A DNA stretch of 9,976 nucleotides, taken from contig JAGXII010000160.1 in assembly GCA_024635735.1 (NCBI GenBank), forward strand, positions 1 through 9,976, written 5' to 3'. Under the pieces are notes generated by a model, which was given only the letters and a program-made list of their open reading frames with translations, had not been told where the DNA came from and searched no databases. The translations under genes were made by a program, and so were the position numbers. Below, piece after piece: positions 1-6,966 of this stretch; position 1 is the stretch's first letter, and each line of letters starts with the position of its first letter. Source of the stretch: Christiangramia sp. Its GTDB lineage: Bacteria; Bacteroidota; Bacteroidia; Flavobacteriales; Flavobacteriaceae.

Positions 1-1071
1 GTTCACCGCTTCATCCTTTTTATCCATTTTAAAAGCGATAAAATTGGCATAATCTATCTGCAGGTTTAAAGTTTCGGCAGTATATCCAAATTCGCCAAGT
101 AGGTCCTTAAAATCCTTTTCTATTTTAGAATAATCGGAAGCGGTTGCGTTTTCCAGTTTTAGATTTATTAGAAAATGCCTTGCCTGTAAGTTAAAAGTTG
201 GCGAAGGAGACTCTTCAATAGCGTAACTAATGATTTTCTCGGCATCTTCATAGGCTTTCGCATCTTTGGCCATCAGGGCCAGGTTAAGAATTCCCTGCAG
301 GCTGTTATTTCCACGCTTAAAGATCGCCCGTTCCTGAGCAAAGGCTTTTCCAAACTGCTTTTGCTGAACAAAAAGCCAGCTCAGCATCTCATTGTATAAA
401 AGTGACGGATTCTCCTGCAGTCTTTTCAGCAGCAGTTTCCTGAAAATAACATTAGGCTCGCTCTCGGGATCTTCGGTAATGTACCTGCTGAATTCCCGGT
501 TTGCCATCCCGTAGAACTTCATGTCATCTTCAATAAGATCCAGATAATTGTCGAACATTTCCTCCACTTTTCCCTGCTCCCCATAGATCCTTGCCAGCTG
601 TAAGTTGTAATTTCTATCGCTACTGATATCCATTGCACGCTCGTAGGCCTTTGCGGCATATTCCAGGAGATTATACTGCTCAAATCCCCGTGCTATGGAA
701 TAGGCAAAATTAGGCCTGCCTTCTATAGATTGCAGCGCTTCATCGTAGAACTGAGTGGCTCTTTCAGATTTATTCTGAAGTTCAAAATTATGGCCAATAT
801 CTATAAGAATAGAAGGATTATTAGCTGAATTATTAAGTCTGTCCATCAGCAATTTTTCCGCGGAATTGAAATCCTCCAGTTGCTGAAATGAGGAAACAAG
901 CCCGCCAAAATAAATAGGATTACCGGGGCTCTCTTCATAAAGGCGCTGATAAATCTTCAATGCCTTTTCATATTCCCCCTGATCAAAAAAGTTCTTCGCC
1001 AGTTGCTCATTTTGTGCAAACCCAACACAACCGGCTATCAACCAAAGTGCTATAAAAATAAAACCGCGCAT
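1..1071 (-). CDS. Secreted TPR-repeat protein, C-terminus beyond the left edge
   Basis: An open frame of 357 codons runs from an ATG at 1071-1069 to the left edge without a stop, so the C-terminus is missing. Residues 1-20 form an export signal: a short basic start (MRGF), a hydrophobic core (FIFIALWLIAG), then CVGFAQ. Cleavage could be by signal peptidase I after Ala19 or Gln20. However, I12-A13-G14-C15 also fits a lipobox, so a lipoprotein is possible. From residue 21 on the protein is helical with TPR-like units (for example ALKIYQRLYEESPGNPIYF and AAKAYERAMDISSDRNY), giving at least four to five repeats. This suggests a periplasmic or envelope scaffold for protein-protein contacts; no catalytic motif is visible. 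The gene starts 64 bp after the serS stop in the same direction and is probably co-transcribed with it. No Shine-Dalgarno is visible. The specific role is unknown; the family call is secure only as TPR-rich. Confidence 0.85.
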   Translation of the reverse strand, partial: MRGFIFIALWLIAGCVGFAQNEQLAKNFFDQGEYEKALKIYQRLYEESPGNPIYFGGLVSSFQQLEDFNSAEKLLMDRLNNSANNPSILIDIGHNFELQNKSERATQFYDEALQSIEGRPNFAYSIARGFEQYNLLEYAAKAYERAMDISSDRNYNLQLARIYGEQGKVEEMFDNYLDLIEDDMKFYGMANREFSRYITEDPESEPNVIFRKLLLKRLQENPSLLYNEMLSWLFVQQKQFGKAFAQERAIFKRGNNSLQGILNLALMAKDAKAYEDAEKIISYAIEESPSPTFNLQARHFLINLKLENATASDYSKIEKDFKDLLGEFGYTAETLNLQIDYANFIAFKMDKKDEAVN

Positions 1072-1135
1072 ATGTAAATATAAACATTTGCGCAGTTTTA
1101 CAAATATTAGAAATCGACCTTATTTTGGAAGGTTT

Positions 1136-2407
1136 TTAGTCTATTTTGTCGAAGCCACAGTAGGGACGAAGCACCTCGGGAATATTAATTCCATCTTCCG
1201 TTTGATAATTCTCAAGAATACCCGCAAGAATTCGCGGAAGTGCCAAAGCACTGCCATTAAGGGTATGAGCCAGCTCTTTCTGATTCTCTTTATTCCTGAA
1301 ACGAAGCTTTAATCTGTTAGCCTGATAAGTCTCAAAATTAGATACCGAACTAACTTCAAGCCAGCGATCCTGAGCCGTTGAAAACACCTCAAAGTCATAA
1401 GTCAGGGCTGAAGTAAATGTAATATCTCCCCCACAAAGACGAAGAATCCTGTAAGGCAATTTTAGTTCCTTCAACAGATTTTTAATATGCTCCACCATAT
1501 TATCCAGTGCCTTATAAGAATTTTCAGGCGTCTCAAGCCTTACAATCTCCACTTTATCAAATTGATGCAGGCGATTAAGGCCACGAACATGAGCCCCGTA
1601 TGATCCGGCTTCTCTTCTGAAACAAGGAGTATACCCCGTACAAAGCACAGGAAAATCCTTCTCATTCATCAGGTTATCGCGAAACATGTTGGTGATAGGC
1701 ACCTCAGCGGTAGGAATAAGGTAGAGATCATCTTCGGTAACATGATACATCTGGCCTTCCTTATCGGGCAACTGTCCTGTTCCAAATCCCGAGGCTTCAT
1801 TCACCATTAAAGGCACCTGATATTCGGTGTAACCGGCATCAGTTGCTTTTTCGAGGAACCAGGTGATCAGGGCTCGTTGCAATCTCGCTCCCTTTCCTTT
1901 ATAAACAGGGAAACCTGCACCGGTGATCTTATTACCAAGCTCAAAATCTATGATATCGTATTTCTTTGCCAGTTCCCAGTGAGGGAGCGAACCTTCAGCA
2001 AGTTTTGGAATATCGCCATCGCGAAATACTTCTTCATTATCTTCTTCTGAAACTCCTGCCGGCACTGAATCATGCGGAATATTAGGAATTGTATAAAGCA
2101 GTTTCTGAAGTTCCTCAATACTCTGAGTGAGCTTTTCAGAAAGTTCTTTGGATTCTTCTTTAAGCCTGCCGGTCTTTTCCTTTAGCAAATTGGCCTTCTG
2201 ATGCTCACCATTCTTAAAAAGCAAACCTATTTCTTTGGAAAGCTTATTGGAACTCGCAAGTGTATCGTCCAGCTGAGCCTGAGTAGTCCTTCTGGTCTCA
2301 TCCAGGCTTAATACCTGTTCAAAAATTTCGGGAGCATCATAATTCCTTTTTTTAAGGGCTTTGATGTATGCTTCTTTATGCTCTGCAATATTAGAAACCT
2401 GTAACAT
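1136..2407 (-). CDS. serS: Serine--tRNA ligase
   Basis: Cytoplasmic class II aminoacyl-tRNA synthetase that charges tRNA-Ser (and tRNA-Sec where present) with serine via seryl-adenylate. The 423-residue length is normal for bacterial SerRS. Residues 1 to about 110 are the charged helical hairpin arm (long coiled coil around 30-105) that holds the tRNA-Ser long variable arm. The catalytic core follows: the serine-binding TAEV loop at 233-236 (LIPTAEVPITN), motif 2 from Phe263 to Glu287 (begins FRREAGSYGAHVRGL, ends HQFDKVE), the SNFETYQANR segment at 356-365, and motif 3 at 384-402 (NGSALALPRILAGILENYQ). The ATG at 2407-2405 is the only start upstream of the conserved N-terminus. A TACATTTG box lies about 42 nt upstream, just after a hairpin that would end the upstream unit, so serS probably has its own promoter and carries the TPR gene behind it. 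Confidence 0.98.
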   Translation of the reverse strand: MLQVSNIAEHKEAYIKALKKRNYDAPEIFEQVLSLDETRRTTQAQLDDTLASSNKLSKEIGLLFKNGEHQKANLLKEKTGRLKEESKELSEKLTQSIEELQKLLYTIPNIPHDSVPAGVSEEDNEEVFRDGDIPKLAEGSLPHWELAKKYDIIDFELGNKITGAGFPVYKGKGARLQRALITWFLEKATDAGYTEYQVPLMVNEASGFGTGQLPDKEGQMYHVTEDDLYLIPTAEVPITNMFRDNLMNEKDFPVLCTGYTPCFRREAGSYGAHVRGLNRLHQFDKVEIVRLETPENSYKALDNMVEHIKNLLKELKLPYRILRLCGGDITFTSALTYDFEVFSTAQDRWLEVSSVSNFETYQANRLKLRFRNKENQKELAHTLNGSALALPRILAGILENYQTEDGINIPEVLRPYCGFDKID

Positions 2408-2448
2408 GAGGTTATATATTTATTTTCCGTTAGATTTTTTCTGAGGAG

Positions 2449-2456
2449 CAAATGTA
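2449..2456 (-). promoter_or_regulatory. Candidate -7 box for serS
   Basis: On the minus strand this reads TACATTTG, an exact match to the Bacteroidota -7 consensus TAnnTTTG. It lies 41 nt upstream of the serS ATG. No good TTTG occurs at the usual 19-21 nt upstream; the only TTTG is 14 nt upstream, inside the loop of the adjacent hairpin. The promoter call therefore rests on the -7 box and its position between a terminator-like hairpin and the gene. Confidence 0.45.
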
Positions 2457-2487
2457 ACAAAAGCAGGCAACAAATTCAGCCTGCTTT
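2454..2487 (-). terminator. Probable terminator after the ribF/esterase unit
   Basis: The arms at 2460-2468 and 2479-2487 are a perfect 9-bp inverted repeat (AAAGCAGGC / GCCTGCTTT) around a 10-nt loop. Read on the minus strand, the second arm ends in TTTTGTT, a short T-tract. It lies 25 nt after the stop of the 39-codon ORF and just before the serS -7 box. Both fit an intrinsic terminator that closes the upstream leftward unit. The T-tract is weak, so a bidirectional or attenuating role is possible. Confidence 0.6.
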
Positions 2488-2512
2488 AATTCGAAAAACT
2501 TTGAAATAAGGA

Positions 2513-2632
2513 TTAGCCTTTCCTGAGATTTTCCAGCTTTTCCTGTGAGGTCTGCAAAACCGGATGCCCGGTTTTCTTCGCGATCTCCACGGCTTTTTGA
2601 AAAGCTTTTCTGGCTTCATCTTTCTTTTGCAT
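2513..2632 (-). CDS. 39-codon ORF, copy of the esterase C-terminal TPR tail (possible gene remnant)
   Basis: The ATG at 2632-2630 shares its A with the last base of the upstream esterase stop codon (TAATG), a typical coupled-translation junction. The frame runs 39 codons to TAA at 2515-2513. The product begins MQKKDEARKAFQKAVEI and ends EKLENLRKG. It aligns without gaps to esterase residues 361-399, also exactly 39 residues. My hand alignment gives 14 identities over the 32 columns from EKAR/DEAR to NL/NL, including ARK, KA, TG-P and L-NL. In this frame an in-frame stop lies seven codons before the ATG, so it is not a simple one-base frameshift extension of the esterase. The likeliest reading is the surviving 3' end of a second, tandem esterase gene lost by recombination or deletion, or an alternative C-terminus. 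It may be translated by coupling, but a 39-residue lone TPR-like helix pair need not have a function. Confidence 0.55.
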   Translation of the reverse strand: MQKKDEARKAFQKAVEIAKKTGHPVLQTSQEKLENLRKG

Positions 2633-3831
2633 TATTCTTTCGAATTCAGATTATCGAGATCGGTTTGATAGAACTCCCATTCCGGATCGCCGGTTGCTTT
2701 TACCAGCTCAAGGGCTTTCTCGTAATTTTTTCTGGCTTTTTCTATTTCTCCCTTTTCCTCATAAGCCATGGCCAAAGTTGAATAGGCATTAAAAGAATCA
2801 GGATAATGCTCCGTATTGTATTTAAAGGCTTTTACCGCGGCATCCAGAAATTCGGGTTCCTTCATAAGATCAAAGCCCAGATCTGTCATCGCGTTTTCCC
2901 TGCTCACTTCAAATCCATATTTTTCTGAAAGTTTTGAGTAATACGCCTCCACATCTGCCATCACTTTTTCAGGTCCTCCTTTTGCAATGATCTCTTCCTT
3001 CGTTTCCGGGCCTTCATATTGCAAATCCTCAAAGATGAATTTTAGTCCGTTATAAATAGAAGGGTAGCTAACAGTTCCATGAGTGTAATCAAACATTGGA
3101 TCAAACATGAACTTCAGGTCTACATTTTTATGCTGATGGATATAAGATTTAAATTTACCCGCGAGGATATAAGTATTCCCAAGCATCGTTCCTCCTTCAT
3201 TGGCGATGCTCATATAAAATTTAGAGCTGATATCCTCATGATCTTTCAGCACCTCGTCCAGCTCTTTTTCAAAGATTTTATTCTCGTACCACAAACTCGG
3301 ACTGATCGTTAAATAAGCCTCAAAAAGTTCAGGATTTTTAAAAAAGGTATACGCGTTGAAGAGTCCGCCAAGAGAATGCCCCACCAGAATTTTATAAGGC
3401 GCGGTACGGTAATTCTTATTCACATAGGGAATGAGTTCTTTTTCCAGAAAATAGGTAAATCTGTCTGCTCCGCCCGCATTGGGAAGTCTCTTTTTACTGC
3501 CCTCGTCCAGAATTTCAGTTCCGGGAGTGAGGTCACGATTACGCCTGGTATTTCTAATGCCTATTATGATCATATCAGGAATTAACTCATTTAGAACCAG
3601 ACTTTGTAAAGTACCTACAGCTTTATCAAATTTATAATAGCTGTCCAGCACATACATTACAGGATAGGTTTTCTGACTGTTTTCATAATTTTTGGGCGAA
3701 TGGATATCCAGCAATCTATCCTCATTCTGAATTTCTGAATGAAAGCTAATCGTTTTACCAATTACAATATCGTTCTGGCCAATTGCCGTGAAACCTGCAA
3801 TCAGAAATAAGAATACTACTTTAAATCTCAT
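2632..3831 (-). CDS. Secreted alpha/beta-hydrolase esterase with C-terminal TPR (Esterase D/Fes-like)
   Basis: A 399-residue exported hydrolase. Residues 1 to about 19 are a signal peptide (MRFKVVFLFLIAGFTAIGQ), so the enzyme works outside the cytoplasm. Residues about 25-270 form the putative esterase fold (PF00756 type, related to esterase D, feruloyl esterases and the siderophore esterases Fes/IroE). Visible parts are YPVMYVLDSYYKF at 56-68, the nucleophile elbow GHSLGG at 151-156 with Ser153, the ISPSLWYENK segment at 176-185 typical of the family, and His251 in DYTHGTVSYPSIY as the likely catalytic histidine. The acidic residue is not assigned. Residues about 320-395 are helical with one clear TPR (FNAYSTLAMAYEEKGEIEKA). 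The substrate cannot be told: acyl or sugar esters and ferric siderophores are all possible. It follows the gamma-carboxylase homologue after 40 bp in the same direction, with no terminator between, so it is probably co-transcribed. The 39-codon ORF is fused to its stop. Confidence 0.88.
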   Translation of the reverse strand: MRFKVVFLFLIAGFTAIGQNDIVIGKTISFHSEIQNEDRLLDIHSPKNYENSQKTYPVMYVLDSYYKFDKAVGTLQSLVLNELIPDMIIIGIRNTRRNRDLTPGTEILDEGSKKRLPNAGGADRFTYFLEKELIPYVNKNYRTAPYKILVGHSLGGLFNAYTFFKNPELFEAYLTISPSLWYENKIFEKELDEVLKDHEDISSKFYMSIANEGGTMLGNTYILAGKFKSYIHQHKNVDLKFMFDPMFDYTHGTVSYPSIYNGLKFIFEDLQYEGPETKEEIIAKGGPEKVMADVEAYYSKLSEKYGFEVSRENAMTDLGFDLMKEPEFLDAAVKAFKYNTEHYPDSFNAYSTLAMAYEEKGEIEKARKNYEKALELVKATGDPEWEFYQTDLDNLNSKE

Positions 3832-3871
3832 GAAGTGAGTTTTGGGGAGTTAGGTATTTAAAACTAGGAAT

Positions 3872-5191
3872 TTATTCTTTAGCAGATGGTAAAATCCAGT
3901 CGTTGTGTTTAAAATGATGCCATTTTTCGGCCGCAAGATCCACTTTCGGATTAATTAGCGGCTTATACGAAGCCCCGTTAACACTTATTTTCCCGTCAAC
4001 ATATACCTCAACATCTTTTCCCTTTCTGGCGTATTCGTCTTCAAGCCGCTGCGCGAATTGCCAGATCATATCGGGCTTCGAAGGAATGGCGCGTAACTGT
4101 TTGCGGGAAAGATAGTTTTCATTCTCAACGAAAATAGTGTCTGTAGTGCCTTTTTCGACCACTTTAAAGCCAGCCCTTCCGCTCTTTCCCCTCAGCATCA
4201 TTCTCCAGCTTAGACGGTGACCTTCCTCGGTCCATAAAACATCATCTTTAAAGAACCAGTGTCTTAGCGGAAGCGCCAACTGAACGATGAACCAGATTGC
4301 GGTTATGGTGACAAACGCATTTCTCCAGGACGGGATTATAACTTCTTCCCTGTTATAGAATTCTTTCTTTCCGCGAAGGAATAGTTTATTGACTTTTTCG
4401 GCAGGGAAAAAGAAAATTATGAAGGCCAGGGAGAGGTAAGGGAAAATACCTATATGGAAAATAAAGCTATTGAAAAGATGAAAGAAAATAGCGGCGATAA
4501 ATGCAGGCAGCCTTGTTCTTTTCCAGAGGAATAAAGGAACGATCAATAAATCGAAAAGCATCCCAAAATAAGCGATCACATATTTGACCCACCACTTCTG
4601 AAGAAAGTCTCCCACCAGCCAGTAATCGTATTTAGTTTTCATCAATATTGCCGGGAAACTTCCATCCAGCCAGTCGGGATATATTTTTGCCACCGAAGCG
4701 TAGGTATAAACTATCCATAACTGCAGTACGATAATAAGCCAGACCCATCGGGGCATGGAAATTCTGCTGATCTCAGGTTTTATTTTAGCGTCCAGGGAAA
4801 ACCAGCGGTTCGCCGGCAGGAAGCAAAAAATAAAACACAGCAGCATTAAGAGGTAATAATGATTGTTATAGGATGATTTTTGCATTAAATAGACTGCAGA
4901 CCACATAAGGGTATAGGCAATAATGCTCAGCCGGTATTTAAGCCCCAGCATGATCATAAGTCCGAAAGTTCCCATAATCGCAAAGAACCAGATCATCCCG
5001 TTACCGGGAAGCGGCTGTAAAAATTCAAAACCTATAAAATTGAAGGTAAAATCGGGTTCCATCATGGTACGTCTTACCCAACCCGAAAAAATAGCTCCGA
5101 AAGCTTCAATGGTCAGTAATAAACCGAAAAGTGCACGAAAAACTACGAGTGCAGAATTATCGATTCGTTTAAAGAGCCACCTGTCAAGCAT
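3872..5191 (-). CDS. Vitamin K-dependent gamma-carboxylase family (HTTM) membrane protein
   Basis: A 439-residue polytopic inner-membrane protein with many hydrophobic segments over residues 12-310 and a soluble C-terminal part from about 311. It matches the bacterial branch of the vitamin K-dependent gamma-glutamyl carboxylase family (HTTM domain). The block SYNNHYYL at 107-114 corresponds to the human GGCX region SWNNHSYL, making His111 the equivalent of human His160. SVAKIYPDWL at 166-175 matches the human segment around the catalytic Lys218, making Lys169 the candidate active-site base. The signature LPLRHWF followed by LWTEEGHRLSWRMML (307-333) is typical of bacterial members. In animals the reaction couples oxidation of vitamin K hydroquinone to carboxylation of Glu to Gla; here menaquinol would be the available quinone, and substrate and activity are unknown. 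Its ATG overlaps the ribF stop by 8 nt, implying coupled translation. The protein lacks the large luminal C-terminal part of the animal enzyme. Confidence 0.85.
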   Translation of the reverse strand: MLDRWLFKRIDNSALVVFRALFGLLLTIEAFGAIFSGWVRRTMMEPDFTFNFIGFEFLQPLPGNGMIWFFAIMGTFGLMIMLGLKYRLSIIAYTLMWSAVYLMQKSSYNNHYYLLMLLCFIFCFLPANRWFSLDAKIKPEISRISMPRWVWLIIVLQLWIVYTYASVAKIYPDWLDGSFPAILMKTKYDYWLVGDFLQKWWVKYVIAYFGMLFDLLIVPLFLWKRTRLPAFIAAIFFHLFNSFIFHIGIFPYLSLAFIIFFFPAEKVNKLFLRGKKEFYNREEVIIPSWRNAFVTITAIWFIVQLALPLRHWFFKDDVLWTEEGHRLSWRMMLRGKSGRAGFKVVEKGTTDTIFVENENYLSRKQLRAIPSKPDMIWQFAQRLEDEYARKGKDVEVYVDGKISVNGASYKPLINPKVDLAAEKWHHFKHNDWILPSAKE

Positions 5192-6119
5192 AGTTGTCTT
5201 TAATATACTGCCTGGAAAATGCCTGATCTTGTTTCATAGCGGTCTTAAGATCCTGAACAGAGTCGAATTTCTTCTCGTCCCTGATCCTCACCAGTAATTC
5301 TATTTGAAGGTATTTGCCATAGAGATCCTTGTCGAGATCAAAGAAAAAGCTCTCGATCGTCTTTTCCTTTCCACCCACGGTAGGATTTGTACCAATATTC
5401 ATCATCCCGAAAACAGGTTCTCCATCTATCATACAACGCACCACATAAACTCCGTTTTTTGGAATGAGTTTGTATTCTTCTTCCACCTCGAGATTGGCGG
5501 TAGGGAAGCCCAGATCTTTTCCAATTCCACGGCCTCTGACGATAGTGCCTGTTACTGTAAAAGGATGTTGGAGGTAAAGATTAGCTCTTTCCACACGGCC
5601 ATCCATCAAAGCCTTACGGATCTTTGTAGAGCTCACCGCGACTTCTTCTATTTCCTGCTGCCCTATCTCTTCCACCTCAAAACCAAATTCTTCCCCGAAT
5701 TGCTTCAGGTCATTGATATCGGCAGTACGATTGCGGCCAAAACGGTGATCGTATCCAATAATGATCTTTTTGGCTTTTAGTTTATTTACAAGGATATCCC
5801 GTACAAATTCCAAAGCGGTAAGTCTCGAAAACTGGTGTGTAAAAGGATGAATTACCAGATGGTCTATTCCAGTTTGTTCCAGGAGCTGCTTGCGTTCCTC
5901 GATGGTATTGATAAGCTGGATCCCGCTTTCTTTTTGAAGCACCATTCGAGGATGCGGGAAAAAAGTGAGCACTACAGAATCCAGATTATTGGCCTTGGCA
6001 GCATTTACAAGCCTTTCTATAATTTTGCGATGACCTGCATGAACCCCGTCAAAAGTTCCTATAGTAACCACAGTTTGCCTTTCACAACTAAATGAATTGG
6101 CTCCTTTATATTCTTTCAT
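5184..6119 (-). CDS. ribF: Bifunctional riboflavin kinase / FAD synthetase
   Basis: Cytoplasmic enzyme that phosphorylates riboflavin to FMN and then adenylylates FMN to FAD. Its 311 residues are normal for the family. The N-terminal FAD synthetase (nucleotidyltransferase) domain, about 15-175, has TIGTFDGVHAGHRKI at 19-33 (HxGH motif), FFPHPRMVL at 53-61, GYDHRFGRN at 122-130 and the family's STKIR motif in VSSTKIRKAL at 162-171. The C-terminal riboflavin kinase domain, about 183-308, has VRGRGIGKDLGFPTANL at 194-210 (the PTAN motif), NGVYVVR at 222-228 and MNIGTNPTVGG at 240-250. Both active sites look intact. It begins 70 bp after pth with no clear terminator or strong promoter between, so it is probably in the pth unit, and it overlaps the downstream carboxylase homologue by 8 nt. 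Confidence 0.98.
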   Translation of the reverse strand: MKEYKGANSFSCERQTVVTIGTFDGVHAGHRKIIERLVNAAKANNLDSVVLTFFPHPRMVLQKESGIQLINTIEERKQLLEQTGIDHLVIHPFTHQFSRLTALEFVRDILVNKLKAKKIIIGYDHRFGRNRTADINDLKQFGEEFGFEVEEIGQQEIEEVAVSSTKIRKALMDGRVERANLYLQHPFTVTGTIVRGRGIGKDLGFPTANLEVEEEYKLIPKNGVYVVRCMIDGEPVFGMMNIGTNPTVGGKEKTIESFFFDLDKDLYGKYLQIELLVRIRDEKKFDSVQDLKTAMKQDQAFSRQYIKDNYA

Positions 6120-6189
6120 TTAAATAAAATTTACCAATAACAGATTCCTTTTACGGTCAAAATATTGGTATCGAGTTCCTTGTTTAATG

Positions 6190-6816
6190 CTATTTTCCGT
6201 TGAATGCGTTCATAGTATTGTTCACACCCGCGGTTCCGAAAGATAAAATAAGCTCTGCAGAAGTTTCAAGTCGTTCCTGCATTTTACTTAATTCTTCTTC
6301 CCCCCATTCTCCCAGTACGTAATCTATTTGCTGGCCTTTAGAGAATTCATCGCTTATCCCAAATCTAAACCTGTTGTATTTAGTGGTATTTAGCTGCGCC
6401 TGAATATCCTTGAGTCCATTATGGCCTCCGTCACTGCCTTTGGTTTTTAACCGAAGGGTGCCAAAAGCCAAATTAAGATCATCTGTCACTACCAGTAAAT
6501 TTTCCAGAGCTATTTTCTCTTTCTGCATCCAGTAATTAACGGCTTTTCCACTCAAATTCATATACGTGCTTGGCTTAAGAAGTATAAAAGTTCGCCCTTT
6601 AAATTTAAAGCTCGCTACATCTCCAAGTTTCTGAGTTTCAAAAGTCACTTCCTTTTTGCGGGCAAGTTCATCCAGGACCTTAAAGCCTATATTATGTCGG
6701 GTATGTTCATCTTTAGGGCCAATATTTCCCAGGCCAACGATCAAAAATTTCTTCATAGGATCTGTTTTCTCCGCGGTTTTCTTTTTACCTAAAATTTTTC
6801 CGAAGAATGAAAGCAT
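6190..6816 (-). CDS. pth: Peptidyl-tRNA hydrolase
   Basis: Releases tRNA from peptidyl-tRNAs that drop off the ribosome during translation; cytoplasmic. The catalytic domain starts at Met21 (MKKFLIVGLGNIG) and keeps the key residues: His41 in TRHNIGF (E. coli His20), Asn87 in YMNLSGKAV, Asp112 in VTDDLNL (E. coli Asp93) and Asn133 in GGHNGLKDI. FRFGI near 150 and the C-terminal helix complete the fold. The 208-residue ORF adds 20 lysine-rich residues before Met21 (LSFFGKILGKKKTAEKTDP). I chose the upstream ATG because the predicted transcription start lies only about 10 nt before it and similar extensions are, to my knowledge, common in flavobacterial Pth. Internal initiation at Met21 (6756-6754) cannot be excluded. 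It follows L25 across a strong terminator and has its own promoter candidate. Confidence 0.96.
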   Translation of the reverse strand: MLSFFGKILGKKKTAEKTDPMKKFLIVGLGNIGPKDEHTRHNIGFKVLDELARKKEVTFETQKLGDVASFKFKGRTFILLKPSTYMNLSGKAVNYWMQKEKIALENLLVVTDDLNLAFGTLRLKTKGSDGGHNGLKDIQAQLNTTKYNRFRFGISDEFSKGQQIDYVLGEWGEEELSKMQERLETSAELILSFGTAGVNNTMNAFNGK

Positions 6817-6831
6817 CCAAATTTGTTTTGG

Positions 6832-6862
6832 TAAAGATAAAATTTATCAGATACTTTTTAAA
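6832..6862 (-). promoter_or_regulatory. Candidate promoter for the pth-ribF unit
   Basis: On the minus strand TTTA (6862-6859), a 19-nt spacer and TATCTTTA (6839-6832) match the Bacteroidota TTTG-N19-TAnnTTTG pattern with one mismatch in each box. It sits between the L25 terminator and the pth ATG, where a new promoter is needed. It predicts transcription starting near 6827 and a leader of about 10 nt before the longer pth start. Confidence 0.45.
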
Positions 6863-6896
6863 TCAGAAAAGGTTACCGGGCAACATAAATTGATTT

Positions 6897-6945
6897 AAAT
6901 AAAAAAGCATTCCGGATTCCGGGATAAACCGGAAGGGAATGCTTT
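6897..6945 (-). terminator. Strong intrinsic terminator of the L25 gene
   Basis: The outer arms at 6904-6913 and 6936-6945 are a perfect 10-bp inverted repeat (AAAGCATTCC / GGAATGCTTT). Inside it, 6917-6922 and 6929-6934 form a second perfect stem (TTCCGG / CCGGAA) with a 6-nt loop. On the minus strand the hairpin runs into a stretch of T residues (TTTTTTATTT, 6906-6897). It lies 22 nt after the L25 stop, so it ends L25 transcription before pth. Confidence 0.9.
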
Positions 6946-6966
6946 AATATTATAAAAGACTAAAAA

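Noticed and set aside
1101..1109. TAATATTTG on the minus strand as a promoter for the TPR gene
   Set aside because: Spacing inside the box is one base too long and no -33 element lies at the right distance; read-through from serS is simpler.
4923..5297. 124-codon rightward open frame antisense to the gamma-carboxylase homologue and the ribF end
   Set aside because: Shadow of the real genes on the other strand; no conserved features or start signals.
5304..5780. 158-codon rightward open frame antisense to ribF
   Set aside because: Lies fully inside a clearly conserved gene, and its product shows no recognisable family or domain features.
6132..6170. 8-bp inverted repeat TACCAATA / TATTGGTA between pth and ribF
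   Set aside because: 23-nt loop, AT-rich arms, no T-tract; not strong enough to call a terminator or operator.
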